Below, in pieces: positions 25,333 through 33,296 of a stretch of DNA of 55,120 nucleotides. A model generated the notes under the pieces. That model saw only the letters and a program-made list of their open reading frames with translations, had not been told where the DNA came from and ran no database searches. Each line of letters begins with the position of its first letter. The first letter of the stretch is position 1. The position numbers and the translations under genes were made by a program. Source of the DNA: Candidatus Amunia macphersoniae (GTDB taxonomy: Bacteria > Chloroflexota > Dormibacteria > Aeolococcales > Aeolococcaceae); NCBI GenBank assembly GCA_016464795.1, contig JAEKNN010000003.1:1-55120 (forward strand). Reading direction: 5' to 3'.

Positions 25333-27687
25333 TTACATGCTCCGCAACTGCACTGCATGGCGGCGGCGGACACCCACCACACCGATCACAGCGGCACCCA
25401 GCAGCGCCAGCCCGGGCGCCCAGGGAGTCTCGGGAACGTTGGTTCCGGGCGTGCCCAGCACGACCGTGTACGGCGGCGAGGTGTCGATGAGGTTGCCGAC
25501 GCCGTTGGGGCTGAGGTCGTTGCGAGGCGATTGCGCCGTGGGGGTGACCGGAACGCTCGGTCCGGCAGCTGTCAAGGTGAACGCAGAGACGCTGTTGAGC
25601 GTGCTGCCATCCCCGACACCGCCCACGTCAGCGACGGGCACTGTCCAGGTGATGCGATTGCCGGCGATGCTGCCTTTGACCGTGTGGTCGGGCTGGTAGG
25701 TGAAGTTCTTCGCATGGGTTGTGAACAACGCGCCAGTGCTGCCGTCGAAGTACTTCGGTCCCAGCCCAGCATCCGTCTCCATCGATGTGTAGAAGATGTT
25801 GCCGTCACCCTGTCCGCCAGGGGTGGGATACGCCCATCGCACCACCCACTGGTTGGTCGTTCCACCGTCGGCGGGATCTGGGCCGAGGTGGCTGGCGAGC
25901 TTGGGGTCGGCGGTGTCGAGAGTGACCTGGAGATGCGTGGGATCGATGAGCTGGATGCTCGAGCCTGTGACCGTGAGGTGCCCGTCAGACGGGGGCGGAT
26001 TGTCCAACCCGGCCTGGGAGTAGAACGCTGGGCAGCAGCTGCCGGCGAAGCCTGAGACGCTGTTGACCGGGTTGACCGGAGGGGTGCCCAGGCCGCCGAC
26101 GGTCGCGAACAGGCTGTCACCGCCCGTCTGCTTGACGAACATCACCGGGCCTGCGGCCTCTTGCGGCGCTGGGGTGACGTTGCGGTCGCCCGAGGTGTCA
26201 TCGACGTAGATGACCTCCGCCTCACCGCGCGGACCGGTGGTCACCTGCAGGTAGTCGCCAAGGCTGCGGTCGGGTGACCCGCCCAACCCCTGGGTCGAGA
26301 TGGTGCCGAACTTGGCCTGATGGTCGGACACCTTTGCCTGGCTGAAGCCGCCACCGGTGAGCGCTCCCGTCGACTCGGCCAGATAGACGTTCCAGGTGCC
26401 CTTGTCGAGCGTGTCGGAACCGTACTGGCCCATAGCGTTGGTGGCCTGCGGCGCGCCGTACCAGGCGATAGCCACTCGCCCGGGGCTGCCGGCGGTGATC
26501 CAGGGCAGGACGTTGTTGTTGAGCTCAAGCTTGTTAACGGTGACCGGCGTCGACCAGGTCTCGCCGCCGTTGGTGGAGTAGGCGAACTTGATCGCCCCCG
26601 GCCCATTGGGGGTAAAGGCGCCACCGGTGGTTTTGCCCGGGTACTCCGACCAGGTCGCGTACAGGTTTCCGGCAGTGTCGGCCGCGATCGCCGGGAAGAT
26701 GTTGTTGATGGAGTCAGTTCGGGATCCGTTGACAAGTGTCTCCTGACGGATCGCGACATCGTGCCAGTACTTGTTGACACGCGTCGTCGAATTATTGACC
26801 TGCGTCGGATCTGTGCAGTCGGTGGCGACCGCAGCCGCTGTGGCATCGCCCGGCTTGCCGCGGCAGATGGAGACCAGCACCGAGCCGGTATCCCCGCTGG
26901 TGTGGACGGCGTAGACGCTGTGCTGATGCGTGCTGCCGGGGACGTCATCGACGACGATCGGTCCGGGTAGCCCCTCGTCATTGGAGATGACCGCGGGGAG
27001 GCCGGCACAGGGGGCGATTGCGCCGGCGGGCACGCAGGAGCTGCCGTAGTTGACGCCGTCCAGCGACTGGTTCATCACCAGCTGGTTGGACCCGCCTTGC
27101 TGGGCGACGTTGTCGTAGTCGAGATAGAGGCGGCCGGCGGTGGCTGCGGTGCCCACTGCTGTCTTGCCGCCGTTGGTGTCGACGCCGAGCCACTGGCGAT
27201 CGACGCCCGACCCGTTGACACCCTTGCAGGTGGTGGTGAAGGTATGGCCTTGATCGTTGGACACCGATGTCGAGAAGTTGGTCAGCCCCTGGAGGTCGGC
27301 AAAATACAGGGCACCGCTGACCGGGTCGACCTGGATCTCGGTGTCGCCGCCACCCGCGCACGTGGCTGCCTTGCCCACGGCGTTACCTTCGGTGAGGTGG
27401 AAGCTGGTGCCCGCGTCGTCCGAGCGCCAGAGGAAGGTCTCGGTGGTCGAGAAGCCGTTGGGAACGCTCGCGTACACATGCCCGTTGCCGGGACGCCGGT
27501 CGACAGCGATGGTTGGTTCGAAGCCGGGCCGGAAGTTGTCGACGACGACTGGGGTGGCGAACGAGGGAGTGGCAGTGGGCGAGCCTGCGGCCGCGGCGTG
27601 CGGTGCTTGCGGAGCCAGGCTGAGCGCCACGGCCACGCCGCCGCCGATGCAGAGCGCGCGGCGCAGGACGACAGCAGAACCAGTCAT
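25333..27687 (-). CDS. Secreted beta-propeller-like protein with VPETPW C-terminal tail, paralog 4
   Basis: 784 residues. Signal peptide ends about residue 33 (APHAAAA). WRSDDAGTSFHLTEGN is an Asp box, VDRQWLGVDTN and DRSLGDYLQVTTGPRG are the family motifs. A separate C-terminal beta-rich domain (about 590-720) precedes the tail VPETPW at 751, a hydrophobic helix and VRRRH. ATG 27687 overlaps the stop of a 43-codon leader ORF (ATGA), and GAGAGAGG is the ribosome-binding site. Its 3' end is nearly identical over ~100 bp to the orphan tail near 30.8 kb. Confidence 0.8.
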   Translation of the reverse strand: MTGSAVVLRRALCIGGGVAVALSLAPQAPHAAAAGSPTATPSFATPVVVDNFRPGFEPTIAVDRRPGNGHVYASVPNGFSTTETFLWRSDDAGTSFHLTEGNAVGKAATCAGGGDTEIQVDPVSGALYFADLQGLTNFSTSVSNDQGHTFTTTCKGVNGSGVDRQWLGVDTNGGKTAVGTAATAGRLYLDYDNVAQQGGSNQLVMNQSLDGVNYGSSCVPAGAIAPCAGLPAVISNDEGLPGPIVVDDVPGSTHQHSVYAVHTSGDTGSVLVSICRGKPGDATAAAVATDCTDPTQVNNSTTRVNKYWHDVAIRQETLVNGSRTDSINNIFPAIAADTAGNLYATWSEYPGKTTGGAFTPNGPGAIKFAYSTNGGETWSTPVTVNKLELNNNVLPWITAGSPGRVAIAWYGAPQATNAMGQYGSDTLDKGTWNVYLAESTGALTGGGFSQAKVSDHQAKFGTISTQGLGGSPDRSLGDYLQVTTGPRGEAEVIYVDDTSGDRNVTPAPQEAAGPVMFVKQTGGDSLFATVGGLGTPPVNPVNSVSGFAGSCCPAFYSQAGLDNPPPSDGHLTVTGSSIQLIDPTHLQVTLDTADPKLASHLGPDPADGGTTNQWVVRWAYPTPGGQGDGNIFYTSMETDAGLGPKYFDGSTGALFTTHAKNFTYQPDHTVKGSIAGNRITWTVPVADVGGVGDGSTLNSVSAFTLTAAGPSVPVTPTAQSPRNDLSPNGVGNLIDTSPPYTVVLGTPGTNVPETPWAPGLALLGAAVIGVVGVRRRHAVQLRSM

Positions 27688-27815
27688 CGGCCTCTCTCCG
27701 CGAGCAGGTTGTGCCTGTGCTCGATGGGGTCGGTCTGCGTGCCTGCCGATTCGATGGCCCCATGGCACACTGGCGTGAGCCAGCGCACCACGGCTTTTGT
27801 CCTTGTCCTAGTCAT
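27684..27815 (-). CDS. Leader ORF (43 aa) coupled to paralog 4
   Basis: A 43-codon frame begins at ATG 27815 behind a strong GGAAGGGG ribosome-binding site and ends at TGA overlapping the paralog 4 start (ATGA). The peptide begins MTRTRTKAVVRWLTPV and has no recognisable domain. A similar leader (42 codons, same ribosome-binding site, overlap ATGACTGA) precedes paralog 6. Conserved position and coupling, with little conserved peptide sequence beyond the first residues, suggest a translational-coupling or attenuation role rather than a functional peptide. Confidence 0.5.
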   Translation of the reverse strand: MTRTRTKAVVRWLTPVCHGAIESAGTQTDPIEHRHNLLAERGR

Positions 27816-27863
27816 TGGTTCCCCTTCCTTCGATCGCGCCGCCTGCTCCGCAGCGTCAGACGA

Positions 27864-27869
27864 AGTATA
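27864..27869 (-). promoter_or_regulatory. -10 box for the paralog 4 leader
   Basis: TATACT on the minus strand (27869-27864) is preceded by CCCGATC, which is also found before CATACT ahead of the paralog 6 leader (35677-35672). The leader start codon lies about 50 bases downstream. No clear -35 box at normal spacing is seen. Confidence 0.5.
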
Positions 27870-28061
27870 GATCGGGCCTAAGAACCACGTCGTCCTGGAT
27901 CTTGCCGTCAACAGCCCTTCTCCTCGCGCGGCATTGTCGGCAGTGGAGCGGAGCAGGGCCCAAGTGGGGTCCAGGTCGACCTGGAAGCGCCGCTGCTCCC
28001 AACGCGGTACCATCGCGTCTGGATCAAGGGTCCACGTTGCAAAATGGAAGGGAGACGGCTG

Positions 28062-29648
28062 ATGCGCACGAGCTTTTCGATCACGGTGGTGGCCCTCCTG
28101 GCTGCCACAGCTCTGACGGCCGCAGGAGCGCATCATGTCGGGGCCGAAACCCCTCTGAGCTTTTCTTCGGTGCAAGACCTCGGCGGCCCCGGGGGCGAGC
28201 CGAGCATCCAGGATGACGGCAACGGGAACGTATACATCACCAGCCCTGTGGGCGGACCGGCGGGCGTCAATCGACAGGTGGGCGTTCAGTTCTGGCACTC
28301 GAGCAACGGTGGCGCATCCTTCGGGCCGTCGAAGAACATTGGCTTCCAGCTGGGTGGGTTCGACAGCGACGTCACCACCGACAACACGGGCTTTCTTTAC
28401 GTCGCCGACCTCGAGGCCGCGGCGACGTACATCACCACGAGCGGTGACCACGGAGCCAATTTCACCTCGCCCGTCAAGAGCACACAGGCCGGCCCCGAGG
28501 ATGACCGCGAGTGGCTGACCACAGTGGGTAGCAATACGGTGTACCTCACCTACCACGACTTGGCCGCCGGCGTTCCCCTCATCTTCAAGTCCACCGACAG
28601 GGGAAAGACGTTCACAAGGGCTGGAAACATCTTTGGCACCAACAGCGCCTTCATCGCCGATGCGGCTGCCAACACGTTGCTGAGCAAGCCAGTCGTTGAT
28701 GCCGCCGGTAACATCTTCATTCTGACCAACACCTCGACTGCTGCCCAGAACTTGAACAACAACGGCACTGGGCCCTTTGACCGGCTGTACCTGTCAGAGA
28801 GCACGGACGGGGGAATGACCTTCACCGCGACCCTGATCAGCGACACCAGCAACGGCAGCACCACCAACGCCAAGAGTGGCACCTACGCCAAGGTGTTCAA
28901 CCAGTTGGCCATCGATGCGGGCGGCAACCTCTACATCGCTGCGGCCGGCACGCTGATGACGCCCGCAGCCGGGGCGCCGAACTCGAACATGTTCTTGATT
29001 CGCGGCATCAAGCAGGGTGACGGAACTTATCAGTGGAAGAACCCTGTCCAATTGACCTCTGATCACGCCCAGGTCTTCCCGGCCATCGCCGTGGGTCAGG
29101 CCGGGCAGGTGGCCGTCGGGTACTACGGCACCACAACGGTGGCCGGCTGTGCCGCCAGCTGCTACAACGACTATCGGAACGATTCCAACAAGTTCCAGTA
29201 CTACGTCACCGAGACGCTGAACGCGCTCGACCCCAACCCGACCTTCAGCGCGCCGACCCAGGTCACCACAACGCCGCCGCACCCAGGTGGCATCTGCACG
29301 GATGGCGTCTTCTGCGGTACTCCGCTGAGCAGTGGCGGCAACCGCAACCTCGCCGACTTCGAGTCGATGACCGTTGACCCTGCGGGCAATATCGAGCTGG
29401 TCATTCCTGCCGACCAGGACGGGACCAACACGCACAATCTCTTTTACAAGCAGGCGACAGGACCGCAGCTGGTCCCGGGTGCCACGAACGGAAATGGCAC
29501 AGGAAACCGTACGTACGTCAACAACACGGGCGGTCAGGTGCCGGAGGCGCCGTGGGCGTCCGCGCTGCTGTTGGTCGGTGCGGCCGGGGCCGCTGCGGTG
29601 ATGGTCCGCGGTCGCAGACGAGAGGACAGTCCCGGAACGGCACGCTAA
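28062..29648 (+). CDS. Secreted beta-propeller-like protein with VPEAPW C-terminal tail, paralog 5
   Basis: 528 residues. Signal peptide ends about residue 29 (HHVGA). Family motifs: HSSNGGASF and KSTDRGKTF Asp boxes, DDREWLTTVG, and NRNLADFESMTVDPAG. The tail starts VPEAPW at 493, then an Ala/Val/Leu helix and RGRRRED. ATG 28062 follows GGAAGGGAG. Its TAA stop coincides with the TAA that begins the left inverted repeat of the adjoining IS, so the last residues may have been altered by that insertion. Surface display is likely; ligand unknown. Confidence 0.8.
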   Translation: MRTSFSITVVALLAATALTAAGAHHVGAETPLSFSSVQDLGGPGGEPSIQDDGNGNVYITSPVGGPAGVNRQVGVQFWHSSNGGASFGPSKNIGFQLGGFDSDVTTDNTGFLYVADLEAAATYITTSGDHGANFTSPVKSTQAGPEDDREWLTTVGSNTVYLTYHDLAAGVPLIFKSTDRGKTFTRAGNIFGTNSAFIADAAANTLLSKPVVDAAGNIFILTNTSTAAQNLNNNGTGPFDRLYLSESTDGGMTFTATLISDTSNGSTTNAKSGTYAKVFNQLAIDAGGNLYIAAAGTLMTPAAGAPNSNMFLIRGIKQGDGTYQWKNPVQLTSDHAQVFPAIAVGQAGQVAVGYYGTTTVAGCAASCYNDYRNDSNKFQYYVTETLNALDPNPTFSAPTQVTTTPPHPGGICTDGVFCGTPLSSGGNRNLADFESMTVDPAGNIELVIPADQDGTNTHNLFYKQATGPQLVPGATNGNGTGNRTYVNNTGGQVPEAPWASALLLVGAAGAAAVMVRGRRREDSPGTAR

Positions 29649-30749
29649 GGGCTCGCGCTTAAAATAGTGCGCCAGAGCTGGCGAACACGTGTACCGTGGT
29701 GACCCGTGGTCGATGCAGCCGCGCTCGCGGGAGTAAAGCAGCGCTACGACGTGTTGTCCTGCACCTCGATGAGCGCCAACGTCGGCTCATGGTGGCGGCG
29801 GAGACGGTGGCGCTGGGACAAGGAAGCCTCTCTGCGGTGTCGCGAACGACAGGCGTGGCGCGCACCACCATCATGCGCGGCATCGCCGAACTCCAGCGGC
29901 AGGAACCGATCGCTGACGGCCGCCTCCGACGACAGGGCGCCGGACGCAAGCGAGCGGTCGACAAAGACCCGACCCTGCGCGCCGATCTTGAGCGCCTGGT
30001 GGAATCCGGACGCCGCGGTGACCCAGAGTCCCCACTCCGCTGGACGTGCAACAGCACCCGCAAGTTGGCCGCCCACCTGACCGAGATGGGGCACCAGATC
30101 GGTGCCAGCCTGCTTCGGCGATTGCTCCACGAGATGGGGTACAGCCTCCAGGCAAATCGCAAGGTCTTGGAGGGCAGCAGTCATCCCGACCGCAACGCGC
30201 AGTTCGAGCACATCAACGCTGCCTCGATCGCGCACCTGGTGGCGGGCGAGCCGGTCATTTCGGTGAACACGAAGAAGAAGGAGTTGGTGGGACCGACCAT
30301 GGGCCAAGCCGTCTACCCCAACGCCACCACGCTGCTGATCACCGCCGATGGAGGAGGCAGCAACGGATACCTGGTTCGGCTCTGGAAGTTCGACTCCAGA
30401 GGCTGGCGGACGAGACCGGCCTGGAACTGACCGTCTGCCATTTCCCGCCCGGCACCAGCAAGTGGAACAAGATCGAGCATCGGCTCTTCTCGTGCATCAG
30501 CCAGAACTGGCGCGGCAAACCCCTGATCACCTACCAGGTGATCGTTGAACTCATCGTTGGCACCACGACCACCAAAGGGCTCACCGTGCGCAGCGCTCTC
30601 GACGAGAACAAGTACGAGAAAGGCCGAACCGTCTCCGACGCCGACATGGCGACGCTCAACATCACCCCTGACACCTTCCACGGAGAGTGGAACTACACGA
30701 TCCGCCCGCGACCCTCAGATTGAGTCGATTGTTGGCGTGCGGGCCCTTA
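29646..30749 (+). mobile_element. Degenerate ISAzo13-like insertion sequence
   Basis: The element is bounded by imperfect terminal repeats: TAAGGGCTCGCGC (29646-29658) on the left and the complement of TAAGGGCCCGCAC (30737-30749) on the right, 11 of 13 matching. At ~1.1 kb it is shorter than typical relatives because of an internal deletion in the transposase. No direct target duplication is obvious. It lies between paralog 5 and the orphan C-terminal tail. Confidence 0.65.
29706..30723 (+). pseudogene. Broken ISAzo13-family transposase
   Basis: The protein is readable only by joining three frames. MVDAAALAGVKQRYDVL (from 29706) shifts about 29745 into LHLDERQRRLMVAAE through VISVNTKKKELVG. 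After that, about 70 residues of the family are missing and the text resumes at YPNATTLLITADGGGSNG, then shifts again about 30390 to LQRLADETGLELTVCHFPPGTSKWNKIEHRLFS, ending FHGEWNYTI. The family's SVDTKKKE motif, probably the first catalytic Asp, is Asn here. It cannot encode an active transposase. Confidence 0.85.
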
Positions 30750-30766
30750 CCTGGCCCGCCCCTGCA

Positions 30767-30876
30767 CCGCGCCGGCGGCGGACACCCACCACACCGATCA
30801 CAGCGGTGCCGAGCAGCGCCAGCCCGGGCGCCCAGGGCGTCTCGGGGACGTTGGCTCCGGGCCCGCCCCAGCTCCA
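30767..30876 (-). pseudogene. Orphan C-terminal tail of a VPETPW-type secreted protein
   Basis: About 100 bp nearly identical to the 3' end of paralog 4 (25.36-25.46 kb). On the minus strand it encodes NVPETPWAPGLALLG, a hydrophobic helix and VGVRRRR, but there is no signal peptide or propeller upstream. It directly abuts the right end of the degenerate IS. It is best read as the last remains of an eighth family member removed by IS-linked deletion. Confidence 0.75.
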
Positions 30877-30935
30877 CCGTGCTCTACGTTGCTCTCTCAC
30901 AGATCTTCGCATGAATCTGGACGCGCTCCGCCGGC

Positions 30936-33125
30936 TCAGCCCGGCGGGATGAGGCTTCCTCGACGACAACGTCGACGTCGCCGGGCCGTCATCGACACCA
31001 CGCCGATGGCCGCGACGCCCATGCCGATCAACCCCGGAACGGACTTGGCCTCGGGCACTGCTCCCACGCCCGGTTGCTGACTGCAGTTCGGTGACTGGTT
31101 GAAGCCCGGGTCGTTGGCGGCGAACAGACCCCTGCCGCAGACCTGTCGGACCAGCGCTGAGAAGCGGCCGTAGGTGCACGACGCAGTGCTGGTGAACGAC
31201 GAACCCTCGCTGGTGCCACAGCCGCTCTGGTTGATCGCGGGGTTGGTCTCGCAGTTGTAGTTCGCGCCGGCGGTACAGCCGTCCGTGTACGAGACGACGA
31301 CGCGGCCCTGCTTGTCGACGGTAATGTCGTTGAAGTCCAGGAGGTTACGGCAGGGATTGCTCCCGCCGCCATTGAAGATGCAGCCGCGCTGCACAGGGTC
31401 ATTCGGGGTTGCGTTGACGGTGGTCCAGCTCGTCCCCCCGTTGTAGGTATAGGACACGTAGAGGTACCACACCCCCTTGAAGCTTGGCGACTGGTCGTTG
31501 CCGGAAGCCGTCGTGCCCAGCCAGGCGAAAGCAGCCCTGTTGTCATCGCCCGCGATGACCTCGGGAAACTTGCTGTTCTGGATGCCAAACGGCACACCGA
31601 CGTCGGTGAGAGACGACCACGTGATGGGGTCGCCGTTGCTGCGGCCGTTGAATGCACCCACAGCGATCAGCGGATGGCCATCGCCATTCTCGACCCCGTA
31701 GTACACGGTGTTGTTCGCCCCCGCCGCCACTGAGGGATCAGTGCCGGTGCCCGGTGCCCTGGGACTTGTGCCGGTGGCATGGAATGTCCGCCATGTCAAG
31801 GCACCACCGTTGTCGAAGCTGACCGCACCGCCCTGCTTGGTCCCACAGGTGTTCTGGGAAAGCATGGCGGTGCCATTGGGGGACACGCGGAGGTGACCAT
31901 GGATGGCGCCACAGTCGCCGTTTTGAAAAGGAAAGCTCACGTTGGTGGTGGGGTAGGTGATGCCGCCGTCGTCACTGCGCCCGCACTCGCTCTTGGGGCC
32001 GATGTTCTGAAGGACATACTGCGAGCAGTAGTAGGTGGCGTCGGGGAAGGTGTGAGATGGGGTGGAGACGGCCGAATACGGGCCAGCTCCGACGGTCTGG
32101 TGGTCCGGCCCTTGAGGAGTTGGACTGCCCTGGGACGGCGGCCAGTCCGTCTGCGTCCCAGTGCCGCCGTCGTTGTCGCTGACGGCGCCCTCGCTGGCCG
32201 CCAGCAGCAGCCCGCTGGCGTAGGTTCGGTTGGTGTTGTGATCAACAAAGAGGATGGCGTCTTCATTGACATTCTTGAGACTGGGCGGGGTGACGTCGGT
32301 CCAGGTGTCCTTCGGTGGCACCTTGGTATCGTCGAAGTTGATCCTGGACACCTGCGTGCCCGCCATGTACATGATCGCCCCCGTCTTGAAATCAGCTCCC
32401 ACCGAGGGCTCACCTGCGTTGGGTCGTCCCAAACCGTCCCGGTTCTGAATCGGCGACATGTAGTTCTGGAACTGCGGATCGCCTGGTTGCGGGCCCGGCG
32501 GCGGCGGCGGCGCGGGAATGGGGACGAAGGTCAGAGTGATGGTCGCGGAGGCGACGGTCGGTGCGGGGGTGAGTCCGACCACCGAACGAAGGTGCCACGT
32601 TCCGGAGCTGGGGTTGGTGATGCTCAGGTCTTCATGGAAGGCCGTTGTGGTGTCGGGGTTGCCGGGACCGCTTTCGGTGCCAGCGGGATCGAACGCAAAG
32701 ACATCCATGTCGTTCATGCCGCTGGTGGGGGTTGGCCAGGTGTAGTGGACTGAGAGGGTCGCCTTGTTGCTCTGGTAGAAGGTCGTGTCGGCCGACGGCA
32801 GGGCAACGTTGAAGTCGAAGTTGTCGCAGTAGACGGGCGGACACACCTGCTCCACGGGTGTGCCGCCGGAACTGGCCCCAGGTCCCACGGCATTGAAGGT
32901 GTGGCTGATCGACGAGCCGTTTGTCGGGCCCACGGCGGGGCCGGCAGCTCGAACACCCGTGGTGAAGCCCGGCACGGCGTTGGCGGCCAGGAAGATGAGG
33001 CCTGCGGCGCCAACTCCGAGCCACCGTCGCCCACCGCCTTGCCTCTGCTGCTTGGAGACTCGCGCCGCTCCCGCACTTGCGATCACCACCCGCTGCAGGC
33101 GACGAGCGCCCGTGGACTCAGTCAC
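30936..33125 (-). CDS. Secreted beta-propeller-like protein with VPEAKS C-terminal tail, paralog 7
   Basis: 729 residues. The signal region is long: ~35 basic residues, then LGVGAAGLIFLAANAVPGF. A beta-rich N-terminal domain (about 70-185, with DMDVFAFDPAG) precedes the propeller, which carries RSDDGGITY and CRNLLDFNDITVDKQG. The tail VPEAKS at 690 departs from the usual P-W, then a helix and ARRRRR. GTG 33125 is set by alignment with the start of the small secreted protein at 36424, whose upstream sequence is similar; a GTG at 33182 is the alternative. Cys-rich throughout. Confidence 0.78.
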   Translation of the reverse strand: MTESTGARRLQRVVIASAGAARVSKQQRQGGGRRWLGVGAAGLIFLAANAVPGFTTGVRAAGPAVGPTNGSSISHTFNAVGPGASSGGTPVEQVCPPVYCDNFDFNVALPSADTTFYQSNKATLSVHYTWPTPTSGMNDMDVFAFDPAGTESGPGNPDTTTAFHEDLSITNPSSGTWHLRSVVGLTPAPTVASATITLTFVPIPAPPPPPGPQPGDPQFQNYMSPIQNRDGLGRPNAGEPSVGADFKTGAIMYMAGTQVSRINFDDTKVPPKDTWTDVTPPSLKNVNEDAILFVDHNTNRTYASGLLLAASEGAVSDNDGGTGTQTDWPPSQGSPTPQGPDHQTVGAGPYSAVSTPSHTFPDATYYCSQYVLQNIGPKSECGRSDDGGITYPTTNVSFPFQNGDCGAIHGHLRVSPNGTAMLSQNTCGTKQGGAVSFDNGGALTWRTFHATGTSPRAPGTGTDPSVAAGANNTVYYGVENGDGHPLIAVGAFNGRSNGDPITWSSLTDVGVPFGIQNSKFPEVIAGDDNRAAFAWLGTTASGNDQSPSFKGVWYLYVSYTYNGGTSWTTVNATPNDPVQRGCIFNGGGSNPCRNLLDFNDITVDKQGRVVVSYTDGCTAGANYNCETNPAINQSGCGTSEGSSFTSTASCTYGRFSALVRQVCGRGLFAANDPGFNQSPNCSQQPGVGAVPEAKSVPGLIGMGVAAIGVVSMTARRRRRCRRGSLIPPG

Positions 33126-33163
33126 GCCCTTCACTGTCTCCCCTTCACTGATCTGAGGCGTGC

Positions 33164-33184
33164 AAGGTAGCAAGTTCTGCACCC
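33164..33184 (-). promoter_or_regulatory. Conserved upstream block of paralog 7 (shared with the 36.4-kb gene)
   Basis: On the minus strand GGGTGCAGAACTTGCTAC is identical to the block upstream of the small secreted protein (36484-36466). In both, TACCTT or TACTCT follows as a -10-like box about 40 bases before the start codon, and both then share AGTGAAGGGGAG. This is probably the promoter and 5' leader. Confidence 0.5.
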
Positions 33185-33296
33185 TCTGGACGAGTTCACG
33201 CAGCGTTGAAAGCCCGTCCGCAGCGCGCCATTGGCGTCGGTCGTGCCCGGGTACTCCGACAGGCGCGCCGCCGGCTGGTGGGTCAGCACGCGGCGC

